Origin: Candidatus Methanoperedens nitratireducens
GTDB lineage: Archaea > Halobacteriota > Methanosarcinia > Methanosarcinales > Methanoperedenaceae
Length of the DNA stretch: 64,000 bases
NCBI RefSeq assembly: GCF_000685155.1
Contig: NZ_JMIY01000005.1
Coordinates: 269,698-333,697, forward strand
Direction of reading: 5' to 3'
In this document: in pieces, positions 33,980 to 43,644 of the stretch
How the letters are laid out: every line of letters begins with the position of its first letter
Numbering within the stretch: position 1 is the first letter of the stretch
The notes under the pieces: generated by a model
The model's database searches: none
The model's input: the letters and a program-made list of their open reading frames with translations, nothing else
What the model was told of the DNA's origin: nothing
Position numbers and translations under genes: made by a program

Positions 33980-34732
33980 TTATTCAAAAGCCATACTCAG
34001 TCCATCATACGCAGCTATAACCTCTACCCCTGTTCTCTCTGAGATGCTCCTTGCCTGAATCCAGGGAGAGGCTTTGAGCACCTGCAGACCAAAGTGGGTC
34101 AATATCGCCATTTTTGGTCTTATAGAGTTGATCAGCTCTTCTACATCGTGGATATCTAAATGATGGATCTTTTTATCTTTTTTCATTCTTACCACATTGA
34201 TTATCAGGAAATCAACCCCTCTGTAAGCCTCTTGCAGTTGCGGAAAGTACTCAGTATCAGGGATATAACCCAGTTGTCTTGAGCCGAATCTGTAAATTGC
34301 CCCGTATGTCTCAACCTGGTGTACGTTTCTAACGGGGAATTCTATTTTTATATCACCAAGTGCGATCTCCATTCCCTCCTTTATCTCGGTTATCCGGGTA
34401 AACGGTCTTACATACTTAAGTACTACAGGATCAGAACGCAGGCAATCCCCGGGGACAATCAAGCGTCCGCGCAGCTGGAAGCCGCCTTTTGTCATTGCTT
34501 CTATCATAATATTAACATCATTTGAATGGTCGATATGCCTGTGGGATAGTATTATGGCGTCAAGTGAGTCTGGTTTGAGCCTGTGTTTATGAACCATCAC
34601 AAGGCAGCCAGGCCCGGGGTCCTGTAGTATGTTCACACCATTAAGTTTAAGCCAGAATCCCCCGCTGCGGCGCAACTGGCTCAGGACAACCCTTCTGCCG
34701 CCTCCTGTTCCAAGAAAGATTACACCTGACAT
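33980..34732 (-). CDS. MBL-fold metallo-hydrolase
   Basis: Metallo-beta-lactamase fold with metal site LSHRHIDHSNDV, N-terminal FLGTGGGRRVVLSQ, and later His residues (VRNVHQVET, HHLDIHDVEEL, ILTHFGLQVL). The ATG at 34732 is used (protein MSGVIFLGTGG...); an ATG at 34762 would add ten residues. Substrate unknown; phosphodiesterase-like members are common in archaea. Confidence 0.8.
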   Translation of the reverse strand: MSGVIFLGTGGGRRVVLSQLRRSGGFWLKLNGVNILQDPGPGCLVMVHKHRLKPDSLDAIILSHRHIDHSNDVNIMIEAMTKGGFQLRGRLIVPGDCLRSDPVVLKYVRPFTRITEIKEGMEIALGDIKIEFPVRNVHQVETYGAIYRFGSRQLGYIPDTEYFPQLQEAYRGVDFLIINVVRMKKDKKIHHLDIHDVEELINSIRPKMAILTHFGLQVLKASPWIQARSISERTGVEVIAAYDGLSMAFE

Positions 34733-34868
34733 TTTACACCTGATATCACCTCTAAAATGCACAGGTCATACAAAAAATTTCTTAATTTAATAACCTATTT
34801 ATGTGAGTAAGTGCCTTTTATCATTGGGAGATATGGGTTTTAATCCCGAGAAGATTGAAGGAGTAGAT

Positions 34869-35375
34869 ATGTTATACCCAGTTGGCGATAGAAGACCATC
34901 TATATCAGAGGATGTTTTTATAGCAGAAACTGCATGTGTTGTCGGAGATGTATCGATAGGAGAAAGATCAAGCGTCTGGTATAACTCGGTTATCCGTGGC
35001 GACAGGAGAAAAGTACGTATAGGCCGGGGCTGTAATATCCAGGATAATGCTGTTATCCATGCTGATGAGACAGATATCGAGATAGGTGATGATGTCACTG
35101 TTGGACATGGAAGTATTGTTCACGGCAGCCTGATAAAAAACAATGTGCTTATTGGTATTAACTCTATAATACTGCATGGTGCCGAGATCGGTGAGTACTC
35201 AATTATCGGCGCAGGCGCGCTGGTGCTGCCGGGGCAGAAGATCCCGGCTAACAGTGTAGTACTCGATATACCCAGCAGACATATAAGGACATTAACAGAG
35301 AATGATCTGAGGCTCATGGAAGATACACTGAAGTATTATGAGGGACTGATTGAAAGGTACCTGAGAGGTAAATAA
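34869..35375 (+). CDS. Gamma-carbonic-anhydrase-family hexapeptide protein
   Basis: Left-handed beta-helix built of hexapeptide repeats (VVGDVSIGERSSVWYNSVIR). Metal-binding His candidates are in NAVIHAD and VGHGSIVHG. The C-terminal helix packs on the trimer. The start is at the ATG at 34869 behind GAAGGAGTAGAT; the frame is open from 34803. It may hydrate CO2 or be a catalytically silent member. AdoMet synthetase follows after nine bases. Confidence 0.82.
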   Translation: MLYPVGDRRPSISEDVFIAETACVVGDVSIGERSSVWYNSVIRGDRRKVRIGRGCNIQDNAVIHADETDIEIGDDVTVGHGSIVHGSLIKNNVLIGINSIILHGAEIGEYSIIGAGALVLPGQKIPANSVVLDIPSRHIRTLTENDLRLMEDTLKYYEGLIERYLRGK

Positions 35376-35384
35376 GGTGATCAC

Positions 35385-36584
35385 TTGCGAAATATCGAGA
35401 TAGAAGAGCTGAGCGCCACTCCGATAGCTGAGAGAAAAGTAGAGGTGGTTGAGAGGAAAGGCATCGGGCATCCGGATTATATATGCGATTCAATAATGAA
35501 CCAGGTCTCAGTTGAACTCTCAAAGGAATATATTAAAAGATTCGGCACTGTAATGCACCATAATATCGATAAGGGGATGCTGGTGGCAGGGGAAGTGAAG
35601 ACAAAGTTCGGCGGAGGCGTGATCTTAAAGCCTATGCGCCTAATATTCGGAGACAGGGCTACTTTTGAAGTCGATGGTGAGTTCATCGATGTCGGTAGTA
35701 TCGCAATAGATACGGCAAAACAATGGTTAAAGGATAATCTCAGGTTTGTTAATCCTGAAGCTCTTGAGTACCAGGTTGAGATCGCTCATGGTTCAGCAGA
35801 ACTCACTGATATTTTCAAGAGAAAAGATACTGTATTCGGGGCAAACGACACATCGGCTGCGGTTGGATACGCCCCGATGACGGCTACTGAGAGCATAGTG
35901 CTTGAGATTGAGAAGTATATGAATTCTCCTGATTTTAAAGAGAGATTTCCTGTCTCAGGCGAGGATATCAAGGTTATGGGACTCAGGGCTGGAGCGGATC
36001 TTTATCTAACAATAGCGGATTCGCTTATAGATACGTTCATTGAATCTGAGGAAGACTATTTCAGAAAAAAGGATGAGCTTCTTGAAGATATAAAGACCTA
36101 TGTATCAGAGAGAACTGAACTAAAACCTTCTGTTTTTTTAAATACGCTTGATAGAGAAGGACGGGGCATGGGAGGGATATATGTTACTGTAACAGGCACA
36201 TCTGCCGAAGATGCCGATTCAGGCCAGGTCGGGCGCGGGAACAGGGTCAACGGCATCATTCCGCTGAACCGGCCCGTGAGCAGTGAGGCTGCAGCAGGAA
36301 AAAACCCGGTAAGCCATGTTGGGAAGATATACAACGTGCTCAGCCACAGGATCGCCAATGAGGTCTATCTGAATGTCCCTGATATCAAGGAAGTATATGT
36401 ATGGTTATTAAGCCAGATCGGCGAACCCATAGATCAGCCCAAGATAGCCGCAGCGCAGGTAATTATGGAAGAGGGCTCACTTGATAGCGTAAAGAAAGAG
36501 ATAGATGAGGTTATTGATCGGGAGCTTGCAAATATACAGGAGTTCTGTATGGACCTGGCGTACGGGAAGGTTCCGCTTTTATGA
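35385..36584 (+). CDS. mat: Archaeal S-adenosylmethionine synthetase
   Basis: Makes AdoMet from Met and ATP. Archaeal type (399 aa), with ERKGIGHPDYICDSIMNQVS at the N-terminus, GGGVILKPMRLIFGDRA and GRGMGGIYVTVTGTSAEDAD, followed by GQVGRGNRVNGIIPL. It starts with TTG behind GGTGAT. Likely co-transcribed with the carbonic-anhydrase-like gene. Confidence 0.93.
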   Translation: MRNIEIEELSATPIAERKVEVVERKGIGHPDYICDSIMNQVSVELSKEYIKRFGTVMHHNIDKGMLVAGEVKTKFGGGVILKPMRLIFGDRATFEVDGEFIDVGSIAIDTAKQWLKDNLRFVNPEALEYQVEIAHGSAELTDIFKRKDTVFGANDTSAAVGYAPMTATESIVLEIEKYMNSPDFKERFPVSGEDIKVMGLRAGADLYLTIADSLIDTFIESEEDYFRKKDELLEDIKTYVSERTELKPSVFLNTLDREGRGMGGIYVTVTGTSAEDADSGQVGRGNRVNGIIPLNRPVSSEAAAGKNPVSHVGKIYNVLSHRIANEVYLNVPDIKEVYVWLLSQIGEPIDQPKIAAAQVIMEEGSLDSVKKEIDEVIDRELANIQEFCMDLAYGKVPLL

Positions 36585-36620
36585 TAAAAGCCTGTTAGAA
36601 TCATAAGCTGCCATCATTGC

Positions 36621-36938
36621 TCACTCCTGAGCCAGCAATTCTCTCGCCTTCTCAGGTAACCTCTTCTCTATTACCTCGACAAGAGCATCAAAATCCCCTT
36701 CGGCTAACGAGCGCACATCCTCATCACCGTGTAAAATCAAATCCACAAGGTAGGTAAGCTCTTCATCGGTCAATCTGGTAAACCTGGCCGCAAAATCCTC
36801 AGGGGATTCAGATACCCTGTGAGATACAGGGACCAGAACAAATTTAAAATCATGACCTGGAGCAGGACCTGTTGCGCCTTCAAGCTCAGGCGCCAGTTTT
36901 GCAAGTATTCTCTTATCCAGGTATGTGAGCTGTCTCAT
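36621..36938 (-). CDS. Conserved-looking hypothetical protein (105 aa)
   Basis: Not recognised. MRQLTYLDKRILAKLAPELE with an acidic all-helical C-terminal half (RLTDEELTYLVDLILHGDED). It ends just after the AdoMet synthetase gene in convergent orientation. Codon use looks coding. Confidence 0.65.
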   Translation of the reverse strand: MRQLTYLDKRILAKLAPELEGATGPAPGHDFKFVLVPVSHRVSESPEDFAARFTRLTDEELTYLVDLILHGDEDVRSLAEGDFDALVEVIEKRLPEKARELLAQE

Positions 36939-36997
36939 GTTATTTTCATTCTGAAGTTGTCACTATTATATAAGTAGGCGTCGGTTTGGCTTAGCAG

Positions 36998-37474
36998 TTA
37001 CTGTCTCAGGGTCTCAGGTGTGATCTCTCTGGTAATCTCAAATGGGATCTCAAATTGGGTTACTTCCAGGTCAAGAAACGCAGAGCCATTTACTCTTATT
37101 GTAACAGCGCCCTCCCTTGCCATCTCTGATACAGCCTGAATAGCCTGTGTATTATTAACAGCTACAGGTACTGTTACTGGTGTTTGTCCCTCACTTCTGA
37201 TCTCTACATCGTATTTTTCTCCGTGTCCCAGAAAGTTAGACTCACTGTCCTGTAGATAGTATATATCAAAGTCAATCCTTGTAAGGTTTGCACCAACAGG
37301 ATTTGGATTATCGACTATAACATGGACATCCAGATTCAAAACTTCTTGAGTAACATTTACTACATCTACGTCTCTTACCGTGACTGTTGGTTTCTGTAGT
37401 TCGACCCTCTCCTCGATACAGCCACTTACTATGATTGCTGCCATGACCAAAAGCAAGCTAAATTTATTGTTCAT
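36998..37474 (-). CDS. LEA14-like lipoprotein
   Basis: 158 aa. Signal peptide with lipobox-like VSGC at residues 17-20, then a late-embryogenesis-abundant type 2 (WHy-like) beta-sandwich: VNVTQEVLNLDVHVIVDNPN and LTRIDFDIYYL. It is predicted to be lipid-anchored outside the membrane. Function of archaeal members is unknown. Confidence 0.75.
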   Translation of the reverse strand: MNNKFSLLLVMAAIIVSGCIEERVELQKPTVTVRDVDVVNVTQEVLNLDVHVIVDNPNPVGANLTRIDFDIYYLQDSESNFLGHGEKYDVEIRSEGQTPVTVPVAVNNTQAIQAVSEMAREGAVTIRVNGSAFLDLEVTQFEIPFEITREITPETLRQ

Positions 37475-37540
37475 AAATTTTATTTATCCTGCATACCTAA
37501 AAAATGTATCGCCCTGAATAATTTTAGTCAGGAACGTCTA

Positions 37541-38269
37541 TTAATTTGCAGACTTTTCTATTTTTGGGGATATGATCGGCCTGTTAGCACCGATTTTGCA
37601 TGAGTCAGTACACTTAAAACATGCAAAACAATCAGGATGTTCTATTGTCCTGCTTTTTCCTGTATAATCCTTACAGATATCCATGTGGCATTCTGTGTGG
37701 CATTTTTTGCAATTTTTGCAGTCCTCTATTGATATATGAAGGATCTTGTTCTTTGACAGAATGGACTGCGCATACCCGACAGGACAGAAACTGCACCATG
37801 TCCTTGGCATGTATATAATGCCAAGAGGTATCGATATCAAAAGCGTGGTTGCTATACATATGAATACAATAAATCCACCTATGGATGCAAGTATATCCTG
37901 GGATATCAGAAGCGGATTTTTTTCCAGAAGGACAATAATGAACATGATCGCCATTATCGAGGCGATAAACAATTTAAACCCTGTAGTCCTCAATCTTTTG
38001 GGAATACTGGATCTATATGATACTTTCCCAAGGACATACTCAAGGAACGTCCCGCGTGGGCACAGCCATCCGCACCAGAATCTTCCCAGAACAGACGCCA
38101 GCAGGATTCCCCCCGCCAGTATAGCCCCTATAAGGAGAAGCCCGATCTCAAAGTACTTATCATTATGCGTTGCTATCCCATACAGTGCAATTACAAAGAT
38201 TACAGAGCTTACCATTAAAGATGTAAGCTGAACTGTTTTTCTTATTTTTGAGAATTTATACATATGCAA
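37541..38269 (-). CDS. NapH/NosR-like membrane 4Fe-4S protein
   Basis: About five transmembrane helices with CGWLCPRGTFLEY and WCSFCPVGYAQSI between them (CxxxCP motifs), then two ferredoxin clusters CKNCKKCHTECHMDICK and CFACFKCTDSCK. This architecture carries electrons across or along the membrane. Partner unknown; no oxidoreductase lies next to it. Confidence 0.8.
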   Translation of the reverse strand: MHMYKFSKIRKTVQLTSLMVSSVIFVIALYGIATHNDKYFEIGLLLIGAILAGGILLASVLGRFWCGWLCPRGTFLEYVLGKVSYRSSIPKRLRTTGFKLFIASIMAIMFIIVLLEKNPLLISQDILASIGGFIVFICIATTLLISIPLGIIYMPRTWCSFCPVGYAQSILSKNKILHISIEDCKNCKKCHTECHMDICKDYTGKSRTIEHPDCFACFKCTDSCKIGANRPIISPKIEKSAN

Positions 38270-38432
38270 TACTCCTATCTTAAAACCCGGAGTTGCAGTT
38301 GCAGCAGCAACTCCAGGCCATAAAGCTTATTCTGTTCATTATAGTACTTAAAGGTTTTGTCAAAACCATACACAACCGTTGATTCAGAAAAGCTTATAAC
38401 ATCCATTTTCTATTCATATAAGGTGATGTATT

Positions 38433-40040
38433 CTGCCAAAAAAAGCTCTAATCAGTGTCTCTGATAAGACAGGCATAATTGATTTTGCAGCCGCGCTTAA
38501 CAGGCTTGGTTTTGATATCATATCAACAGGTGGAACATCCAGAGTTTTAAGAGATGCGGGTATAGCTGTAATAGATGTATCCGCCCTGACAGGTTTTCCT
38601 GAAATGATGGAGGGAAGAGTAAAGACCCTTCACCCAAAGATACATGGCGCTGTTCTCGCTGCACGGGACAATCCACTTCATATAAATGAAGCAAGTCGAG
38701 AAGGTATTGATCTCATTGATATAGTCGCTATGAATCTTTATCCTTTTGAAGAGGTTGCAGCACGGGAAAATGCCGCTCTGGATGAGGCTATTGAGAATAT
38801 CGATATTGGTGGGCCTGCCCTTATAAGGGCTGCCGCAAAGAATTACAGGCATGTTGCTGTAATAACCGATCCCATGGATTATCCTGCTATTATAAAAGAA
38901 CTTGAAGATGGGGATATCAGCCTTCATACCAGGGAGCGACTGGCTGTAAAGGCCTTTCGCAGAATAGCAGATTATGATTGCGCTATTGATAGATACTTAA
39001 GCAGCAAACTGATCAACGAGGATATTCTACGGCTGAAATTCGTCGAATGTCGAACGCTCAGGTATGGAGAGAACTGGCATCAAAGCGCCTGGTTCTATAA
39101 AGAGCCTGGTGTGACTGAACCCTCTCTTGCAAATGCAAAACAACTCCATGGAAAAGCGCTGTCATATAATAACTATGTAGATGCAGAGGGCGCATTGAAC
39201 GTTGTGCTTGAGCTCAAGAATAGCAATGCTGTAGCAGTAGTGAAACACAACAACCCATGCGGATTTGCAACGGGCAAAACACTCTATGAGGCTTTATCCA
39301 GAGCCTGGGACGGGGATCCTGTATCATCGTTTGGCAGTATTATTTGCATGTCGCAGAAGCCTGATCTTGAGACCCTGGAATTCCTGAAGGGCAGGTTCGT
39401 GGAGCTAATAATCGCGCCAGGCTATGATGATGATGCGCTTGTATTCCTCAGGAACAAGAGCAAAGATCTGAGAATCCTGGAGATACCTATGGATAATGGG
39501 GTGCAGCTTAAGAATACATATCGTTATATCGTGGGCGGGCTGCTTATGCAATCAAGGAACAGGGGATTGTATGAGAGATGGGATGTCGTCAGCGAGCATC
39601 CCTTTCCTGATGAGAAAAGAGGGCTTGCTGAGTTCGCATTGACCGCCTGCAAATACACAAAATCCAATGCTGTAGTCATAGCACGCGAGTACAAAAAGGG
39701 GTTTTATCAGGTACTTGCAATGGGCGCTGGCCAGCCAAACAGGGTTGATTCTATCAGAAAGCTTGCTGCAACAAAAGCAATCGAGAACCTGAAACTGCTA
39801 TACGAGCGAGAGAAACCCGATATAAGCGAGGATGAATTCATTAGAAGTATTCTGAACGAGTGCGTTCTTGCAAGTGATGCCTTCTTCCCATTCGATGACA
39901 GCATCATCTATTCCGCGGAGAACCACATCAGATATATTGTATCTCCAGGCGGTTCGATAAGGGATAAAGAAGTGATCGCAACTGCGAACAGGCTCGGAAT
40001 CTCACTTGTTTTCACCGGAACGAGGCATTTCCTGCATTGA
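38433..40040 (+). CDS. purH: AICAR transformylase/IMP cyclohydrolase, apparent CTG start
   Basis: Bifunctional enzyme of the last two purine steps. The N-terminal MGS-like domain reads ALISVSDKTGIIDFAAALNR, STGGTSRVL and LTGFPEMMEGRVKTLHPKIH. The transformylase part holds VVKHNNPCGFATG. The conserved N-terminus extends upstream of the first ATG (38,604) to a CTG at 38,433, with AGGTGAT six bases upstream and an in-frame TGA just before. No ATG, GTG or TTG is available, so CTG (or ATT at 38,430) must start translation. 535 aa. Confidence 0.85.
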   Translation: MPKKALISVSDKTGIIDFAAALNRLGFDIISTGGTSRVLRDAGIAVIDVSALTGFPEMMEGRVKTLHPKIHGAVLAARDNPLHINEASREGIDLIDIVAMNLYPFEEVAARENAALDEAIENIDIGGPALIRAAAKNYRHVAVITDPMDYPAIIKELEDGDISLHTRERLAVKAFRRIADYDCAIDRYLSSKLINEDILRLKFVECRTLRYGENWHQSAWFYKEPGVTEPSLANAKQLHGKALSYNNYVDAEGALNVVLELKNSNAVAVVKHNNPCGFATGKTLYEALSRAWDGDPVSSFGSIICMSQKPDLETLEFLKGRFVELIIAPGYDDDALVFLRNKSKDLRILEIPMDNGVQLKNTYRYIVGGLLMQSRNRGLYERWDVVSEHPFPDEKRGLAEFALTACKYTKSNAVVIAREYKKGFYQVLAMGAGQPNRVDSIRKLAATKAIENLKLLYEREKPDISEDEFIRSILNECVLASDAFFPFDDSIIYSAENHIRYIVSPGGSIRDKEVIATANRLGISLVFTGTRHFLH

Positions 40041-40126
40041 GAAATTAAATTTATACCTGTATAATTTCTCGTTAAGTTTATGTAGCATCATTGTAATTCA
40101 CTATATAACAATCGATAGGAGGCACA

Positions 40127-40402
40127 ATGACTGAGAATAACACGGTATATATCGGAAACAAGCCAGTGATGAACTATGTTCTCGCTGTGGTCAAGGAATT
40201 TAGCAACGGTGCAAAAGAGGTTACTATCAAAGCAAGAGGAAAAGCAATATCAAGAGCAGTGGATGCTGTAGAGGTCTCAAGGAACAGGTTCATAACAGAT
40301 GTTAAAATAAACGATATCAAGATCGGTACTGAAAGAATTGCCTCAGAAAAAGGAGAGTCCAATGTCTCCATTATCGAGATCGTGATAACCAAACAACTTT
40401 AA
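40127..40402 (+). CDS. albA: Alba chromatin protein
   Basis: Small DNA/RNA-binding protein of archaeal chromatin: [40 protein letters not shown] (nucleic-acid-contact region with Lys/Arg), [15 protein letters not shown]. 91 aa. ATAGGAGG precedes the ATG. Own promoter likely. Confidence 0.93.
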   Translation: MTENNTVYIGNKPVMNYVLAVVKEFSNGAKEVTIKARGKAISRAVDAVEVSRNRFITDVKINDIKIGTERIASEKGESNVSIIEIVITKQL

Positions 40403-40457
40403 ATTTTTTCTACAACGATGAGTAAGGAGCCGCCAGTGAAGGCGGCTGGATGCCTGC

Positions 40458-40742
40458 TCATTTAAGTGATTCAATGAACTGGTTAACAGGTATAATCCTG
40501 TAGGTTCTTGTTTTAATGCTGCCGCGGGATAATTGTTCAACAATCGCCTTTAAGATCATTTTTTCACTCTCGCAGTCTACGATGGTCAGGAAATCAAAGT
40601 CTCCCAGGACAATGTACTGATCAAGTACGTCTATACCCATATTTTTAAGCTCTGTATTAACTTCTTTTACTCTGTCAGGATTCTTCTTAAGGGTCTTAGC
40701 ACCTTCATCTGTCAGGTCAGACAATATAACATATCTCGCCAT
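40458..40742 (-). CDS. GYD-domain protein
   Basis: 94-aa ferredoxin-like fold: MARYVILSDLTDEGAKTLKK, IDVLDQYIVLGDFDFLTIVD (GDFD in place of GxYD), and a C-terminal EQLSRGSIKTRTYRII. GYD proteins have no firm function. GGAGG lies before the start. Confidence 0.8.
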   Translation of the reverse strand: MARYVILSDLTDEGAKTLKKNPDRVKEVNTELKNMGIDVLDQYIVLGDFDFLTIVDCESEKMILKAIVEQLSRGSIKTRTYRIIPVNQFIESLK

Positions 40743-40841
40743 AATCTATACCTCCAATTCCCAAATAAAGATAGGGTTTTTCTTGTATATATATTTGACA
40801 CCCTCCAATAGCTTAAATACCTTATCACATATTAAAAAGTC

Positions 40842-42056
40842 ATGGATACCATGACTAAAAAAACAGGCTACAGGGAGATATACCTTCTTGGCATTTTGAC
40901 GTTCATACTGATGTTCAGCGTTACCCTCATCTATCCTGTACAGAAGGAATTTGTCATGGAGAGGTTCAATATCGTATCCTTGAAAGAGACAAGCCTCTTT
41001 GTCTCAGTAAACCTTTCAGCCTATGTAATATTCTCACTTGTCTGGGGCAGCATATCTGATAGGATGGGAAAGAGAAAATTTTTCATCCTGGCAGGCTTTC
41101 TGGGAAACGCTGTCCTCATGTTCAGCCTCACCCTTGCGCCCACCATGGCGGTACTGCTGGTACTGCGCTTTATTGAAGGAACCTTCACGGTCATGGCATT
41201 TTCTCTTCTCATGGCCTCAGTACTGGATATAGTAAAACAGACACACTATGGGAGGGGCATGGGGATACTTGGCATGGGTATGGCATCTGGCAATGCCCTG
41301 GGCGCACCTTTTGGTGGAAAGATCGGTGCAATAGATCCCCTGTATCCCCTCTACTTTGGCTCATTCATGCTGCTTATCGGGGCATCGATTGCGGCAATAG
41401 CTCTCAAAGAGCATAAACTTGAGTCACGATCAGCATCCTTAAGAGACGCATTGCTGTTACTTAAGGAAGAGAAGAGGATATTTATACCGTATGCCTTTTC
41501 CTTTGTAGAGCGGTTCACAGTAGGATTTTTTGTTGTGATATTCCCGCTTATGCTTGCCATTAAATACGGTATTGGTTCAGGGAGTATCGGGATGTACATG
41601 ACAGCGTTTTTAATACCTTTTGCCTTCCTTCAGTATCCCCTCGGCGCTATATCTGATAGAATAGGAAGAGTGCCCCCATTGATTATAGGTTCCCTGCTAT
41701 ACGGTATCATGGTGATGAGTGTGGGCATTGTTGCACCGCCAATGCTGGTCGCGGTCATGGTACTGGGCGGTGTGGTCGGAGCCCTCATGTATCCCCCATC
41801 GGCTGCACTGGCAGGCGATCTGGCAAATCTGGCAAAGCGGGGCACTGCTATGGGCGGGTTCAACCTGTTCGGCTCTCTTGGCTTCGCAGCAGGTCCCTTT
41901 ATAGGCGGGGTGGTTGCAGATCGGTACGGCTTCCAGGCAAGCTTCGCTGTAGCTGGATTAGCGGTAATTATTATAGCTCTTATATTCTTTTCATCGCTAA
42001 TTGAGATCAATAAAAAAGTAAGTTTTCATGATAAATTATTGAAAAATAACAGATAG
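40842..42056 (+). CDS. MFS transporter
   Basis: 404 aa with twelve predicted helices. Motif A-like VWGSISDRMGKRKFFI after helix 2 and GAISDRIGRVPPLIIGS in the second half, typical of drug or metabolite efflux permeases. Substrate unknown. It overlaps the end of the convergent antiporter gene by 31 bases. Confidence 0.88.
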   Translation: MDTMTKKTGYREIYLLGILTFILMFSVTLIYPVQKEFVMERFNIVSLKETSLFVSVNLSAYVIFSLVWGSISDRMGKRKFFILAGFLGNAVLMFSLTLAPTMAVLLVLRFIEGTFTVMAFSLLMASVLDIVKQTHYGRGMGILGMGMASGNALGAPFGGKIGAIDPLYPLYFGSFMLLIGASIAAIALKEHKLESRSASLRDALLLLKEEKRIFIPYAFSFVERFTVGFFVVIFPLMLAIKYGIGSGSIGMYMTAFLIPFAFLQYPLGAISDRIGRVPPLIIGSLLYGIMVMSVGIVAPPMLVAVMVLGGVVGALMYPPSAALAGDLANLAKRGTAMGGFNLFGSLGFAAGPFIGGVVADRYGFQASFAVAGLAVIIIALIFFSSLIEINKKVSFHDKLLKNNR

Positions 42057-42970
42057 ATGATATAGCCAAGGTATATCGCGAGATAGAGTATTCCATCACT
42101 GCGTGATACCCTTGTTCTCACAAGATGATACGCCAGGAGAAAGGTTACTGCAAGCAGGAACACGCTGTCCCATTTTATCATGTCAAAATTCATGTAGATC
42201 GGACTCAGTGAGGCTGCGAATCCCAGTATCCACATGATATTGAATATGTTTGAACCCACTATATTGCCAACAGACATGCCAAAGAACCCTTTTTTCGCAG
42301 CAGTTATGCTCACTGCCAGTTCAGGTAATGATGTGCCTGCTGCTATTATAGTTGCACCGATCAGCCATTCTGTTACTCCCAGTCCCTTTGCAACCTGAAC
42401 TGCAGAGTCAACTGCGAACCTTCCGCTTATTATTACCACAAGTAAACAGGCAATGACAATACCAATCTCTCTGGGCTTTGACACAGTTCCGTCTTTTTTT
42501 AACTGGTTGGAGGTTCTATCGTGCCTGAGCAGGTAATATGTATAGCCAGCCAGCAACAGGATCATTATAAAGCCTGTTGTGCGGCTTATGACTCCAAAAA
42601 AGAAAATAAGGGCTACCAGCAAAAGAGTAGTAACCACCATTATGTAATTATCCCGTCCCGCCATGTGTGCCTCTTTTACCGTGAATGACCTGATATAAGC
42701 AGCCAGCCCGAAGACTAAAGCAACATTGAATATGTTGGACCCTATGACATTTGAGATCGAAAGCTGGGGATGATCAGAGACCGAGGAGATAGAGGAAACT
42801 GCAAGCTCAGGAAGGGATGTGCCGTATGAGAGCAGTGTGAGGCCTATTACCGCTTCTGTTATGCCGAACGCTTTTGCCAGCTTTGCCGAAGAATCGATTA
42901 GTTTATCAGCGAAAAATACCAGTGCTGCGAGGGATAGAATAAGGATGCTGAATTGGATTAGTAATTCCAT
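42026..42970 (-). CDS. Na+/Ca2+ exchanger (CaCA) family antiporter
   Basis: Two inverted alpha-repeats, GLTLLSYGTSLPELAVSSIS and GATIIAAGTSLPELAVSITA, each with the ion-binding GTSLPE. About ten helices, 314 aa, YrbG-like. Predicted to exchange Ca2+ for Na+ or H+. Confidence 0.9.
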   Translation of the reverse strand: MELLIQFSILILSLAALVFFADKLIDSSAKLAKAFGITEAVIGLTLLSYGTSLPELAVSSISSVSDHPQLSISNVIGSNIFNVALVFGLAAYIRSFTVKEAHMAGRDNYIMVVTTLLLVALIFFFGVISRTTGFIMILLLAGYTYYLLRHDRTSNQLKKDGTVSKPREIGIVIACLLVVIISGRFAVDSAVQVAKGLGVTEWLIGATIIAAGTSLPELAVSITAAKKGFFGMSVGNIVGSNIFNIMWILGFAASLSPIYMNFDMIKWDSVFLLAVTFLLAYHLVRTRVSRSDGILYLAIYLGYIIYLLFFNNLS

Positions 42971-43068
42971 GGCGTTACCTGTGAGATTTAAGCATTTAAC
43001 TATATCTTAGAACCTATCCGAAAAATCAATAGTATATTTACGGATTTCGGATAACTCTTAGTGTGTAA

Positions 43069-43644
43069 TTATGTAAACTTTACCTTAGGCGCCACCTCTG
43101 CCCCTTTATCTGCCTCAAAGAACGACCTGGAAGTGAAACCGTACATACTGGCCACTATTGATGCTGGCATCTGCTTAATCCTTGTATTGTATTCCCTTAC
43201 CCTGTCATTGTAGCGCATCCGCTCTACAGCAACCCGGTTCTCAGTGCCTTCAAGCTGAGACTGCAGGGCAAGGAAGTTCTCGTTTGATCTAAGCTGTGGA
43301 TAGTTCTCAACAACCACAAGCAGCCTTGCAAGAGCAGAATCCATACCTCTTGCAGCCTCCATTTTCTCTTCCTGAGTTGAGGCCTCACTCCATTGACTGC
43401 GGAGTCTTGTCACGTTTTCTAAGATATCCTTCTCCTGTGCTGCAAAGCCCTTCACTGTCTCAACCAGGTTTGGAATAAGATCAGCACGGCGCTGGTACTG
43501 GCTCTCCACCTGGGCCCACTGGCCATCAACACTCTCCTGTGCTGCTACAATACCATTATATGTGAAAAGGAACCAGCCGCCAAACAGGAGCGCAATAACT
43601 ACTATTGCGCCCAGGACTACAAGTAACGTGTTTTTTGAATTCAT
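43069..43644 (-). CDS. LemA family protein
   Basis: One N-terminal helix (LLVVLGAIVVIALLFGGWFL) then a helical bundle with QVESQYQRRADLIPNLVETV and VREYNTRIKQMPASIVASM. Follows the family closely, 191 aa. The gene is last in a three-gene set with a TPM protein, a pairing common in bacteria and archaea. Its ATG overlaps the stop of the upstream gene (ATGA at 43,641-43,644). Confidence 0.9.
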   Translation of the reverse strand: MNSKNTLLVVLGAIVVIALLFGGWFLFTYNGIVAAQESVDGQWAQVESQYQRRADLIPNLVETVKGFAAQEKDILENVTRLRSQWSEASTQEEKMEAARGMDSALARLLVVVENYPQLRSNENFLALQSQLEGTENRVAVERMRYNDRVREYNTRIKQMPASIVASMYGFTSRSFFEADKGAEVAPKVKFT

